A stretch of 64,000 nucleotides of DNA from DAOTTX01 sp034437515 (lineage in GTDB: Bacteria; Chloroflexota; Anaerolineae; Aggregatilineales; Phototrophicaceae). Both the position numbers and the translations under genes were made by a program. The notes beneath the pieces are model-generated. The model was not told the DNA's origin, ran no database searches, and saw only the letters and a program-made list of their open reading frames with translations. How positions within the stretch are numbered: the stretch's first letter is position 1; the number at the start of each line of letters is the position of its first letter. The stretch is taken from assembly GCA_034437515.1 (NCBI GenBank), contig DAOTTX010000140.1, positions 10,221 through 74,220 on the forward strand, written 5' to 3'. Shown here one piece after another: positions 54,178 to 63,791 of the stretch.

Positions 54178-55428
54178 ATGCTGCAAAAACCGCGTGTGGT
54201 GTTCTGGAATAACATCCCATCGCCTTATTTAGTCGCCCGGCTTAACGCGGTGACGGCGGCGGGGAATATCGACATCGAAGCATGGTTCAACGCCGAACGC
54301 ACCGAGATGCGCAGTTGGAAGGTGGATCCTTCCGGTTGGTTGTTCCGGGCGCGTTACATCCCGCAGCGTGGGTTACTCGGTCGCACGTTCAATCTGCCGT
54401 TCGCCGAATTGCGCGACGACCCGCCCGATGTGCTGATCTCATTGTTCGACCGTCCGCAATTTGCCATCAACAGTTTTGCCGCGCGCGTCACCGCCAAGCG
54501 CACCGCCTACCGCGCCTTACCCAGCTACGACACCTGGAGCAAGCGCACCTGGTACGGTGAACTGACCAAAAATATCCTGTTCCGCATGTTGGATGGAGCC
54601 ATCGTCCCCGGCCCGACCGGGCGCGAACAGACCATGCGCTACGGCCTACCGGCGGATCGCTCCTACGACGTGACACAGACAATTGACGTCGCGCAGTGGC
54701 TCCCCGCACGCGAGATGCCCGCCGACGACCGCGACCGCCGCCGCGCCGAACTTGGCTTGACCGGCTGTGTGTTCGTCTACGTCGGGCGGTTGTGGTCGGG
54801 CAAAGGGTTGGACGACCTGGTGAATGCGTTCCGCACCGTGCAAGCGCAGCAGCCAGATGTCTCGCTGTTGCTCATCGGCGATGGCCCGGAAGAAGACCGC
54901 TACCGTCAGATGACGACTGACCTGGATAACGTGGTCTTTACCGGCTTCGTGCAGGGCGACGAGTTGCCCACATACTACGCACTCGCGGATGTGTCGGTCT
55001 TCCCGACGCTCGGTGACCCACACGGCCTGGTGGTCGAGGAAGCCCTCGCCGCTGGCCTGCCGGTGATCGCCACTGAGAACGCCGGGGACATCCGGCTGCG
55101 ACTGCCGGAAGGCGAGGCCGGGTACGTCGTGCCAATTCAAGACGCGGTGACGCTGGCGAATCGTATGCTGCGCCTCGCCAGTGATGACGCGCTGCGCCAA
55201 CGCCTCGCCGCCAATACGTTAAGTGTGGTGGAAGGCAAATCGCACGACACTTACGTCAGGGACTTCGAGCGATTCATCGAACGCCTCTTGGAAAAACCCG
55301 CACGTCAATCACCGGTGGCTTTGCTAGGGCGGGGAATCGGCACGTTGTTGATGCAAACCGGCCCGGCGAAGGCCACCCCCGCCCCTTATCTGAACGTCAC
55401 CGAGCAGGAACAGATTGTTAATGCGTAA
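54178..55428 (+). CDS. Glycosyltransferase family 4
   Basis: A 416-residue GT-B enzyme. The N-terminal half (VVFWNNIPSPYLVARLNAV) fits the family; the C-terminal half has CVFVYVGRLWSGKGLDDLV and the donor motif GDPHGLVVEEALAAGLPVIA with the EX7E-type acidic pair. It starts 20 bp after the GT-C-like gene with GGGGGAAAG as ribosome site, and its stop lies inside the next gene (ATGCGTAA overlap). It acts in the same glycan pathway. Confidence 0.92.
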   Translation: MLQKPRVVFWNNIPSPYLVARLNAVTAAGNIDIEAWFNAERTEMRSWKVDPSGWLFRARYIPQRGLLGRTFNLPFAELRDDPPDVLISLFDRPQFAINSFAARVTAKRTAYRALPSYDTWSKRTWYGELTKNILFRMLDGAIVPGPTGREQTMRYGLPADRSYDVTQTIDVAQWLPAREMPADDRDRRRAELGLTGCVFVYVGRLWSGKGLDDLVNAFRTVQAQQPDVSLLLIGDGPEEDRYRQMTTDLDNVVFTGFVQGDELPTYYALADVSVFPTLGDPHGLVVEEALAAGLPVIATENAGDIRLRLPEGEAGYVVPIQDAVTLANRMLRLASDDALRQRLAANTLSVVEGKSHDTYVRDFERFIERLLEKPARQSPVALLGRGIGTLLMQTGPAKATPAPYLNVTEQEQIVNA

Positions 55429-56179
55429 CTGGATTGATATTTTCATTGCGATGGGGATTGCCGGTGTCGGCGCGGGCCTTGCCATGCTCATGCCGGAAGG
55501 CGACCCCGCCCGATTGTTGCTCACGATCCCGTTTGTGATCGCCGCGCCCGGTTATGTGGTCGCCGCCGCGCTGCTGCCGGAAAACGACCTCGGCTTCGTG
55601 GAGAAGATCGCCACCAGCCTCGGCACCACCTTCGCCATTACTGTGTTGCTGGGTTTCGTGCTGCATTATACCGGTCTTGCCATCAACGCCGAGTCCTGGG
55701 TGTTTGTGCTGGCGAACATCACCTTCGCCTTCGGGTTGATCGCGGTCGTGCGTCGTCAAAGTCTGTCAACGTGGGAAGAAATCCGTCGGCCGATGAACTT
55801 CGGCTTCACCTGGGGGAACGGGTTCATGTTCTCTCTGGCGACCGTGATCTTGATCGCGGCGGTGATTTTGGCCTCACGCGGACAATCCACGCAGAACAAC
55901 GAGAACTTTACGCAGTTGTGGTTGCTACCCGGTGAGGCCCAGACGGTGACGGTCGGTGTGCGCAACTTTGAATATCAGGATGCGACCTATCGCGTGGAAA
56001 TCACCGCCGGTGGGCAGATGATCGAGGTCTTCGACGGCCTGACGCTCGACGACCGCGAGGAATGGCAACGACGGCTCCCGATTGCAAACACCAACCAACC
56101 GTTGAGCGCCGATCTTTACATCGAGGGTGAGGACGAGGTTTACCGCAGCGTCACGCTCAACCCCGGTGGGATGGACTGA
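55421..56179 (+). CDS. DUF1616 membrane protein
   Basis: A 252-residue protein with four helices in the first 120 residues, one more at about 140-160, and then an extracytoplasmic beta-rich domain (LWLLPGEAQTVTVGVRNFEY). The early block LLLTIPFVIAAPGYVVAAAL, with the Pro-Gly-Tyr turn, is the DUF1616 signature. DUF1616 proteins are frequent in archaeal and Chloroflexota glycan clusters, but their function is not established. The start is ATG 55421, overlapping the GT4 stop by 8 bp. Confidence 0.85.
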   Translation: MRNWIDIFIAMGIAGVGAGLAMLMPEGDPARLLLTIPFVIAAPGYVVAAALLPENDLGFVEKIATSLGTTFAITVLLGFVLHYTGLAINAESWVFVLANITFAFGLIAVVRRQSLSTWEEIRRPMNFGFTWGNGFMFSLATVILIAAVILASRGQSTQNNENFTQLWLLPGEAQTVTVGVRNFEYQDATYRVEITAGGQMIEVFDGLTLDDREEWQRRLPIANTNQPLSADLYIEGEDEVYRSVTLNPGGMD

Positions 56180-56181
56180 CC

Positions 56182-57444
56182 ATGCATATCCTTCTCGTCA
56201 GTGACTTTTACCCGCCGTTCGTGGGCGGCTCTGAATTACAGGCACAGCTTATCGGGCGGGAGATGGTGCAGCGGGGGCACCACTTCGATGTAGCCACCGT
56301 CTGGCATCAAGACCTGCCGGAAACCGAGGACGACCAGGGTGTGACGGTGCATCGCGTCAAGGCATTGGCGACCCGCGTCCCCTGGTTTTCCAAAGACGCC
56401 GGACGCCGCTTTCACCCACCGTTCCCTGATCCGAGCATCGTGCTGCAACTGCGTGACCTCATCAAGCGGCTGCAACCCGACCTCGTCCACGCCCAGGGCT
56501 GGATCGCCTATTCTGCGGCGGCGGCGTTGGTGGGCAATAAATCCATACCGCTGTTGATCTCCGCGCGTGATTATGGCTATAGCTGTGCGCTGCGCACGTT
56601 GCTCTACAAAGGCGAAACCGCGTGCAGCGGCCCCGCGCCGGTCAAGTGTTTGAACTGTGCCAAAGAGAGCTACGGCTGGCCCAAAGCCATCGCCGCCGTG
56701 ACGGGCATCCTGGGCGGGCGTCCGTTGATGAAGCGCCGCGTTGATGCCGTCCACAGCAACAGCTCGTACACACGCCGTGTGTTCTGGCGAGATTTTCTAC
56801 GTGAGCCGGAGGACGAGACACCGCACATCGTTGAGACGATCATCCCCAGCTTTCGTGATAGCCGCCAGGAAGAGGCCAACGAACCGGTCGAGCAGAAATA
56901 CCTTGACCAGATGCCGGATGAGCCGTTCATCCTGTTTGTGGGTGCGTTGAACAAAGCCAAAGGCATTGACGTACTGCTGGACGCCTACACCCAACTCGAC
57001 TCACCGCCGCCGTTGTTCTTGATCGGCTCGCTCTGGCCTGAGACACCGGCGACGTTCCCGCCGGGCGTGACCATGATAAGCGACGTCCCACGTTCGGTCG
57101 TCATGGCGGCCTGGGAGCGCAGCCTGTTTGGGGTGTCGCCGTCGGTATGGCCGGAACCGTTCGGTAATGTCGTCCACGAGGCCATGAGCAAAGGCAAGGC
57201 GATGATCGGCACCAAACCGGGCGGTCATGCGGATATGATCGACGACGGCGTGAGCGGGTTGCTGGTGCCCAGCGGTGATGTCGTCGCACTGCGAGATGCC
57301 ATGCAGCGGCTCATCGCAGACCCGGCATTGCGTGATCAACTGGGGACGGTTGCGCGTGAAAGTGCCAAAAAATTCTCCTCGGATGTTATGATTCCACGTT
57401 TTGAAGCGTTTTACGAAGATATTGTTACATCATTACGAAAATAA
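56182..57444 (+). CDS. Glycosyltransferase family 4 with a Cys cluster
   Basis: A 420-residue GT-B enzyme. The N-terminal loop SDFYPPFVGGSELQAQL and C-terminal LFVGALNKAKGIDVLLDAY and WPEPFGNVVHEAMSKGKAMI carry the EX7E pair. Between residues about 130 and 160 it has four Cys (YSCALRT, ETACSG, VKCLNCA), a likely metal-binding or structural insertion seen in some GT4 subgroups. It starts 2 bp after the DUF1616 stop codon. It probably acts on the same glycan. Confidence 0.92.
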   Translation: MHILLVSDFYPPFVGGSELQAQLIGREMVQRGHHFDVATVWHQDLPETEDDQGVTVHRVKALATRVPWFSKDAGRRFHPPFPDPSIVLQLRDLIKRLQPDLVHAQGWIAYSAAAALVGNKSIPLLISARDYGYSCALRTLLYKGETACSGPAPVKCLNCAKESYGWPKAIAAVTGILGGRPLMKRRVDAVHSNSSYTRRVFWRDFLREPEDETPHIVETIIPSFRDSRQEEANEPVEQKYLDQMPDEPFILFVGALNKAKGIDVLLDAYTQLDSPPPLFLIGSLWPETPATFPPGVTMISDVPRSVVMAAWERSLFGVSPSVWPEPFGNVVHEAMSKGKAMIGTKPGGHADMIDDGVSGLLVPSGDVVALRDAMQRLIADPALRDQLGTVARESAKKFSSDVMIPRFEAFYEDIVTSLRK

Positions 57445-57510
57445 AACCTTTACACTGGTTACGGGAAACGGTCGCCGAGGGAAAGGCAAATCATTATTAG
57501 TGTTGCAATC

Positions 57511-59382
57511 ATGAGGCAGATGATCGAGATCACAGAGCCGAACGGCGATGTGCAGCGGCTCCCGCTTGCGGCTGAACGGATCGTCATCGGTCGCAGCGAA
57601 CAAAATACGCATGTCATGATCGATGACTCGCGGGTCTCGCGCGTTCACCTGCAAATTGCACGCGATGAAACCGGTGCGGCGGTCATCACCGACCTTTACA
57701 GCGCCAACGGGACGAAGCTCAACGGCAAGAAGGTCAGCTCACAGAAACCGGTGATCTGGCGGTTGGGGGACACCGTGCAGATCGGCAGTACCAAGCTGGT
57801 GCTGCAACCGGATGACACCCACACCTTCAAACCGGTGCTGCCGGATGATGACAACAACGCCTATGTCGATCAAGAACCGATGACGTTGCTGGCGATGCGC
57901 GAACGCAAGCAGGAACCGCGCTTCTTCCTGCTGCGCTGGTACGACAAGCAACGGGTCATCCTCTCGAATGCGTTTTCGCTGGTCGGCACGACGGTTGCGA
58001 CCTCCGGGTTGGGGTTTGCTTACTGGTGGGTGGCGACACAATTCTTCACCCAGGGGGAGGTCGGCATCGCTTCGGCGGCGATCTCCGCCATGATGCTGCT
58101 GGCGACGGTCGGCATCCTCGGTATGGGCAGTTTGCTCACCGGGGAACTCGCCCGCAAACCGGAGCAGGCCGGCTCTCTGCTGACGACCGCGCTGCTGGTC
58201 ACCGGGATTATATCAACGGTGTTGGGTGTGGCCTTCGCGGTGATTATGCCGCAGCTTTCCGCAGAGTTGCGTCCGCTTGCCGTCGGTTGGGAGAGCGTGG
58301 TGCTGTTCGCGGTCGGTGTGGCGGCGACGTGCATGGGCTTGATTCTCGATCAGGCGCTCATCGGTTTGCTGCAAGGTCATTTGCAGATGTGGCGCAACAT
58401 CGTGTTTTCAGTGTTAAAACTCGTCGCGCTGTTCTTCGTCGGGCAGATGGTCGCGGGTGCGGTCGGCTTGCAGATTTACCCCGCCGCCGCTGATGCACTT
58501 ATCCCTGATAGCGTGGTGCAAGCGTCTAACGTGGTCGGACTGACCATTTACGCGACCTGGGTCGGCGGTCTGTTGATCTCCATCATCATGCTGGTGGCGA
58601 TCCTCTCCTGGCGGGGCATCCGCATCGTCGCCCGGCCTCAATTCAGCCTCATCCGTAAGTTGGGGCGGGTCGCGCTCGGTCATCACCTGTTGAACCTGTC
58701 ACTCAAAGCACCGTCGCTGATTATGCCCATTCTGGTGACGGCGATGCTCTCCGCAGAACTCAACGCGAACTTTTACACCGCCTGGATGATCGCTAACTTC
58801 ACATTTGTCGTCCCTAGCGCGTTGACGACCGTCTTGTATGCGGTCGGTGCCGCTGATCCGTCCGCGTTGGCGGATAAGATGCGCTTCACGCTCAAAGCGT
58901 CGTTCGGCGTTGGCATTCTGGCGACTATCGGCGTGTTCGTGATGGCCTACCCGGTGTTGTACATCTTCGGGCCGGAATACGCCTCTCAGGGGGATTGGGT
59001 GCTGCGTATCCTGGTATTAGGGGTGTTCACGCAGACCGTCCGTGAGCATTACGTGGCGATCTGCCGTATTCATAAGAACTTCCGCCGCCCGGCGATGTTG
59101 ATCGCCACCAGTGGCATGGTGCAGATGATCCTCATCGGCGCGGGGGCGATTGTCGGCGGGGAACAGGGCACCGAAGTCCTCGGTGTGACCGTCACCGGCT
59201 TGCATTTGTTGACGCTGGGCTGGCTGGTCGCCATGTCGTTCGAGTCGATCTTCACACTACCGACTGTGCTACGGGCGCTCAACGAGGAAATACCCATCGA
59301 ACCGGGCACACCGACACCCGACGAAGAACCGGACGCCCTCAAAACACAGACCGAAGGCATCCCGGCGGTCAAGACCTCGTAA
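57511..59382 (+). CDS. FHA domain fused to a Wzx/MATE-like lipid-linked glycan flippase
   Basis: A 623-residue protein. Residues 20-100 are an FHA domain with the conserved GRSEQN, SRVSRVHLQI and SANGTKLNG blocks that bind phosphothreonine. A charged linker follows, then from about 145 to 590 about twelve to fourteen membrane helices of the polysaccharide-transport type (MOP superfamily; Wzx-like). The tail is soluble and Pro/Glu-rich. The flippase should move lipid-linked oligosaccharide across the membrane. The FHA part suggests control by a Ser/Thr kinase, none of which is seen in the window. It is the last gene of the glycan operon and faces the PPC-protein gene with 1 bp between the stops. 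Confidence 0.9.
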   Translation: MRQMIEITEPNGDVQRLPLAAERIVIGRSEQNTHVMIDDSRVSRVHLQIARDETGAAVITDLYSANGTKLNGKKVSSQKPVIWRLGDTVQIGSTKLVLQPDDTHTFKPVLPDDDNNAYVDQEPMTLLAMRERKQEPRFFLLRWYDKQRVILSNAFSLVGTTVATSGLGFAYWWVATQFFTQGEVGIASAAISAMMLLATVGILGMGSLLTGELARKPEQAGSLLTTALLVTGIISTVLGVAFAVIMPQLSAELRPLAVGWESVVLFAVGVAATCMGLILDQALIGLLQGHLQMWRNIVFSVLKLVALFFVGQMVAGAVGLQIYPAAADALIPDSVVQASNVVGLTIYATWVGGLLISIIMLVAILSWRGIRIVARPQFSLIRKLGRVALGHHLLNLSLKAPSLIMPILVTAMLSAELNANFYTAWMIANFTFVVPSALTTVLYAVGAADPSALADKMRFTLKASFGVGILATIGVFVMAYPVLYIFGPEYASQGDWVLRILVLGVFTQTVREHYVAICRIHKNFRRPAMLIATSGMVQMILIGAGAIVGGEQGTEVLGVTVTGLHLLTLGWLVAMSFESIFTLPTVLRALNEEIPIEPGTPTPDEEPDALKTQTEGIPAVKTS

Positions 59383-59383
59383 G

Positions 59384-61051
59384 TTATTCTATCGTCACCC
59401 GATAGTCATCCGCTTCGTCATAGGGGGGGCCGCTGTTGTAAGCACCATAACCGGCGGGTCCCCATGAGCCAACCCACCAGCTATACACCCCTGCGGTTGT
59501 CAAATCCAACGAGATACTGCACCGGCCCGCGCTGCAAACCGTCCCGGCAGCATACCATTGGTTGAGACGGTAGCCATCCGGCCCGCTGATGTACAGGTGA
59601 TACCACAACGCTGCTGATGCCGCATCCCATGAGAAATCGACCTCACCGGCTGCGGTGCTGCTCTCGTCGGCAGGGGCAGGGTTGGTTAACACACCGGCGG
59701 CGGCGGCGTCAATCGTGAAGGTCGTTTCGGTGTACGGGCCGATTGTGTTATCGTCCCAACCGGCCATCCACCAGCGATAGCGCCCGTTCTGTAGGTTTGC
59801 CGCCTCGGTGATGCGACATTCCCCCGCGCTACATACCTCGGCGGCGGCGTACCACTGCTCAAAGCTGTAGCCGTTCGGCCCGCCCAGGTAAACGTGATAA
59901 TAGGACGTGTTCGGCGTCGTCGCCCATACCAGCGCGGTCACCGGGCTGTCGATAACGGCATAATCAACCGGAGCCGCACGGATGATGTTACGCTCATCGG
60001 GCAAACGCACCGAGAAGAACGTATCGTGGTCAAGCCAATTGGTGTTATAGCCACCTGTATCCAGATCATAACCCGCCAGCCACCAGTGATAGACCCCGTT
60101 GTTCAAATCGCTCAACGCATACGTACAGGTGAGGTCGCACGTATCGCCTTTAACCCATTCTTCAACCGGGCCGTAAACGCTATCAATATAAATGTGATAC
60201 CATTCGCTCTCAGGGTGAGCGTACCATTCCAGCGTGGTTGTATTCTGGTCAATCGTGGTCTGATCGGTCGGGTTAACCCGCACCAGCGGATCAATATCAA
60301 CATCGCCGCACAGTCGTAAACCCTGCGTGAAGGTTTCGCCGTCACCGCCGCGTTCCGTCACGATGATGTCTTGCCAGATGCCCGGCCCGGTGAAGGTATA
60401 GGTGCCGGCGCTGACGCCGGTCGGCGGGTTGCCGGGGCCGTCGAAGCCGATGTCAAACGGGGCGTCGCCGGCGGTGATGTCGATGTGCAGGTCATCAGCT
60501 ACACAAACAGCCTCAACCGTCAACGGATCGACTTCACCCAGAGAACCGCTTACACTCAGTTGGTAGTTGCCGTATTTAGGATAGTCATCGCTGCCCGCCC
60601 ATGCATCGACCACCAGTATGTAATCACCGGCGGGCAACCCGCTGACGTTCAGCGTCTCGCGCAGCAGATCGTTCACGACGTCCGTGCTGTGTTCGACGAC
60701 GACCGGCGACTCGTTACATTCCGAGAGCAAGATCAACACATAATCGGTGTCGCCGGGACGTAAACTTTGCAAAGCGAAGCTGACATCGTTGTTTTCGTAT
60801 AACGTTAGTGTGTAAAAGCGGTCATTGCCGATGTAACCTTCGACCTGCGGCAGCGCCCAGTTCGCGCCACCGTATGCGGAGACGGTGTTCGTAGAACCGC
60901 TCGCGTGGTTGCCCGTGTCGTTATAGGGCAAGGTGCTGATCGGCTGCGCGGTCGCGCAAGTATCGCCACCGGCTGCGTGACTCTCTTGTATATTTATGTA
61001 GAACAATATGATAAACAACGCCAATATGACGCTGAGGTGGTGTTTTCCCAT
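59384..61051 (-). CDS. Secreted PPC-domain protein with three C-terminal W/C modules
   Basis: A 555-residue secreted protein. The signal peptide is at 1-26 (MGKHHLSVILALFII, cleavage near SHAAG). Residues 30-170 resemble a bacterial pre-peptidase C-terminal (PPC) domain: GDTCATAQPI, GNDRFYTLTLYENNDV, and GDYILVVDAWAGSDDYPKYG. A short beta domain follows, then three tandem W/C modules in residues 250-555. No enzyme domain is seen, so it looks structural or adhesive. The ATG has GAGGAA upstream. It is convergent with the glycan operon, which may decorate or anchor it; that is inference. Confidence 0.88.
   Translation of the reverse strand: MGKHHLSVILALFIILFYINIQESHAAGGDTCATAQPISTLPYNDTGNHASGSTNTVSAYGGANWALPQVEGYIGNDRFYTLTLYENNDVSFALQSLRPGDTDYVLILLSECNESPVVVEHSTDVVNDLLRETLNVSGLPAGDYILVVDAWAGSDDYPKYGNYQLSVSGSLGEVDPLTVEAVCVADDLHIDITAGDAPFDIGFDGPGNPPTGVSAGTYTFTGPGIWQDIIVTERGGDGETFTQGLRLCGDVDIDPLVRVNPTDQTTIDQNTTTLEWYAHPESEWYHIYIDSVYGPVEEWVKGDTCDLTCTYALSDLNNGVYHWWLAGYDLDTGGYNTNWLDHDTFFSVRLPDERNIIRAAPVDYAVIDSPVTALVWATTPNTSYYHVYLGGPNGYSFEQWYAAAEVCSAGECRITEAANLQNGRYRWWMAGWDDNTIGPYTETTFTIDAAAAGVLTNPAPADESSTAAGEVDFSWDAASAALWYHLYISGPDGYRLNQWYAAGTVCSAGRCSISLDLTTAGVYSWWVGSWGPAGYGAYNSGPPYDEADDYRVTIE
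59387..60300 (-). repeat. Three tandem W/C modules at the C-terminus of the PPC protein
   Basis: Cores EWYHIYIDS, SYYHVYLGGPNGY and LWYHLYISGPDGY. Trp marks are EEWVKG, EQWYAA and NQWYAAG. Cys pairs are CDLTC, CSAGEC and CSAGRC. Ends are GVYHWWLAGY, GRYRWWMAGWD and GVYSWWVGSWGPAGY. Confidence 0.9.
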
Positions 61052-61391
61052 GCAAGTTCCTCAAAACGATTAGCGTGATTGTAATCGTTTTCGTGGTGTT
61101 TAGCGACTATATAAACATATACTAACACGAAAGTTTCATTATGGGGCGTAAAATTTACTCTTTTTTCGGTTGCAATAATTTTGGAGGTGCCGAATCACCG
61201 TGCATTGCACCGACGGCGACGTTGTAGCGCATACACAATCACAACGCGCTACCCATTGAACCCTCATGAACCCTCAATATCCCACAATTGAAAATCAAAT
61301 GGGGCTTTACTATACTTAATAAGGCACTTTTGTCTGGAAAATCCTCCCGGCGGCAGCGCCGGTTATTGAGTTAAAGAGAAATTAAACCCCC
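61052..61391 (+). promoter_or_regulatory. Divergent intergenic region with the mutS2 promoter
   Basis: TTGAAA (61288-61293), a 17-bp spacer and TATACT (61311-61316) form a good sigma-70-like promoter, 75 bp before the mutS2 ATG. A CCGGCG-gcag-CGCCGG hairpin lies in the leader near 61350. The rest of the 340-bp gap is AT-rich, with small repeats (AACCCTCA twice), and holds no gene. Confidence 0.65.
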
Positions 61392-63791
61392 ATGATTAGT
61401 CCTAAATCGATTGTTGTATTGGAACTCCACAAAATCCTGGAGCAGCTCGCCCAGTTGACCTCGTTTTCCGCCGGGGCAGATCTCGCCTACGAGATGCAGC
61501 CCACCACCGATCTGGAAGAAGCGCAGATCTGGCAGCGGGAAACGGCAGAGGCGCGGGAGTTGTTCGAGAACAAAACCAACGTCTCGCTCGGCGGCGCACG
61601 CGATGTGCGCGGCATTTCGATCTCCGCGCAGCGCGGCGTGTTGATCGAAGCGCAGACCTTGCTCGACATCCGCACCACGTTACGCCGTGCCACCACCATC
61701 AAGCGGATGCTGGGCCGCATGAGCGGTCACTATCCGCTGCTGGCGGAACTGGTGAGCGAGATCGAAGAATGTACCGATGTACAGGAAAGCATCAACGGCG
61801 CGATTGACGACAACGGCGAGATCCGCGATTCTGCCAGCGCCCGCCTCGCCATCATCCGGCGTGACCTCAAAATTGCGTTTGACCGGCTGCAAGGTCGCCT
61901 CAACCGGCTGGTTTCCAGCAACAAGGCGCAGTACTTGCAGGAATCGATCATCACCATGCGCAACGGGCGTTATGTGGTGCCGCTCAAAGCAGATAACAAA
62001 GGCAAGATCCCCGGTGTGGTGCATGATACGTCCTCGTCGGGGGCGACGTTGTTCATCGAGCCGCTGGAAACGGTCGAACTTAACAACGAGTGGCGCGAAC
62101 TGCAAATTGAGGAAGAAAAGGAAATCCGGCGTATTCTGCTGGCGCTCAGCGGCATGGTCGGTGATTTTTCCGAGGACATCGTGCGCACGGTCGAGGTGCT
62201 AGGGTATCTCGACCTGGTGTTTGCACGGGCGCGGCTGGCAGATCGCTGGAACGCGATGCAACCGTCGCTGGTCGGCTTTGACCGCCCAACCGCGCACGAA
62301 GACCACCCCGGCAGCACGATCTTCCTGAAGGGCGCACGGCATCCGCTGTTGCAAGACAACGTGGTGCCGATTGACGTCGAGTTCGACGAGAAGACGTGGG
62401 TGATGGTCGTCACCGGGCCGAACACCGGCGGTAAGACCGTCTCGCTGAAAACGGTCGGCCTGATGGCGATGATGGCGCAGTCCGGGTTGCATTTACCGGT
62501 GGAAGAGGCGCGACTTTCTGTGTTCGATGGCATCTTCGCCGACATTGGCGACGAGCAGAGCATCGAGCAATCGTTGAGCACGTTCTCCTCGCACCTGACC
62601 AACACCATCAGCATCTTGCGTGAGTGTGATCCGCGTGCGTTGGTGCTGCTGGACGAGGTCGGCGCAGGTACTGACCCGGCGGAAGGCTCCGCGCTGGCAC
62701 GCGCCATGCTGAACCATCTGCTCCGGCGCAACGTGACCACGATGGTCACCACCCATCACCCGGAACTCAAGATCTACAGTGTGGAAACGCCCGGTGTGCG
62801 CAATGCCAGTGTGGAGTTCGACCTGGACACACTCGCGCCGACTTACCGGCTGATCGTCGGTTTGCCGGGGCGCTCCAACGCGCTGGCAATCGCCAACCGG
62901 CTGGGTCTGGACGAAGATATCATCGAGGCGGCGCGGGGTATGGTCGCCACCGAAGACCTGATCGCCGATGACCTACTGGACGAGATCCAGAACACGCGGG
63001 AGCAAATCCGGCGGCAGTATGAAGAAGCCGAGGACATCCGCACCGGACTCGAAAAGCAGAACAGCGACCTGCAAGCGCGGCTGGATAAGATCGAAGACGA
63101 ACGGCGCGATGTCATCAACGCCGCCCGTCGCCACGCCGAGGACGAAATGGAAGAACTGCGGCGGGAGATCAAGCGTCTGCGCAACGAGATGCGTACCGCC
63201 GGTCTGCCGCTGGAAAATCTGCGGGCGGTGCAGGCCGCTGCCGAGCGTATCGCGGAGTTCGGCTTTAACCCGGTCGAAGAACCGGTCGTCGAACGTGAGG
63301 AACCCGATTACGACTTCCGGCTGGGCGATACCGTCTGGTTGGAGACGCTCAACGCCGAGGGCACCATCAGCGAACTCGACGGCACCGAGGCGATGGTACA
63401 GGTCGGGGCGCTACGTGTGCGGGCCGGTCTGGACGAACTGGCCAAGCGCAACCGCAGCCAGAAACGCCAGATGAAGCGCGGGCACATCCGGCGCTACGAA
63501 CAGAGCGAGGCCGCGGTCAAAGTGCCGGAGGGCAAATCACCGGGGCTAGAACTTGACCTGCGCGGTCAGCGTGTCGAAGGGGCGTTGGAAAAGCTCGACT
63601 CCTACGTAGACGCGGCCTATACCTCCGGGTTGCCGTTCGGACGCATTATTCATGGCAAGGGGACGGGGGCGCTGCGTAAGGCCGTGCGCGACCACCTGCA
63701 AGTGCATCCGTTGATCTCCAAGCTGGAGACGGCCCGTCCCAGCGAAGGCGGCGACGGCGTGACGGTCATCCATATGGTGCCGATCAACTAA
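61392..63791 (+). CDS. mutS2: Endonuclease MutS2
   Basis: A complete 799-residue MutS2. The core and clamp regions lie at residues 1-310. The ATPase has Walker A at GPNTGGKT (about 340-347), Walker B at LVLLDEVGAGTDP (about 415-428) and TTHHPELK. A long coiled coil follows at about 520-610. A KOW-like segment (RLGDTVWLETLNAEGTI) precedes the C-terminal Smr nuclease domain (LDLRGQRVEGALEKLD, IIHGKGTGALRKAVRDHL). MutS2 lacks the mismatch-recognition domain of MutS; homologs act in recombination control and in rescue of collided ribosomes. The promoter is at 61288-61316. The stop overlaps the convergent gene by 4 bp. Confidence 0.97.
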   Translation: MISPKSIVVLELHKILEQLAQLTSFSAGADLAYEMQPTTDLEEAQIWQRETAEARELFENKTNVSLGGARDVRGISISAQRGVLIEAQTLLDIRTTLRRATTIKRMLGRMSGHYPLLAELVSEIEECTDVQESINGAIDDNGEIRDSASARLAIIRRDLKIAFDRLQGRLNRLVSSNKAQYLQESIITMRNGRYVVPLKADNKGKIPGVVHDTSSSGATLFIEPLETVELNNEWRELQIEEEKEIRRILLALSGMVGDFSEDIVRTVEVLGYLDLVFARARLADRWNAMQPSLVGFDRPTAHEDHPGSTIFLKGARHPLLQDNVVPIDVEFDEKTWVMVVTGPNTGGKTVSLKTVGLMAMMAQSGLHLPVEEARLSVFDGIFADIGDEQSIEQSLSTFSSHLTNTISILRECDPRALVLLDEVGAGTDPAEGSALARAMLNHLLRRNVTTMVTTHHPELKIYSVETPGVRNASVEFDLDTLAPTYRLIVGLPGRSNALAIANRLGLDEDIIEAARGMVATEDLIADDLLDEIQNTREQIRRQYEEAEDIRTGLEKQNSDLQARLDKIEDERRDVINAARRHAEDEMEELRREIKRLRNEMRTAGLPLENLRAVQAAAERIAEFGFNPVEEPVVEREEPDYDFRLGDTVWLETLNAEGTISELDGTEAMVQVGALRVRAGLDELAKRNRSQKRQMKRGHIRRYEQSEAAVKVPEGKSPGLELDLRGQRVEGALEKLDSYVDAAYTSGLPFGRIIHGKGTGALRKAVRDHLQVHPLISKLETARPSEGGDGVTVIHMVPIN

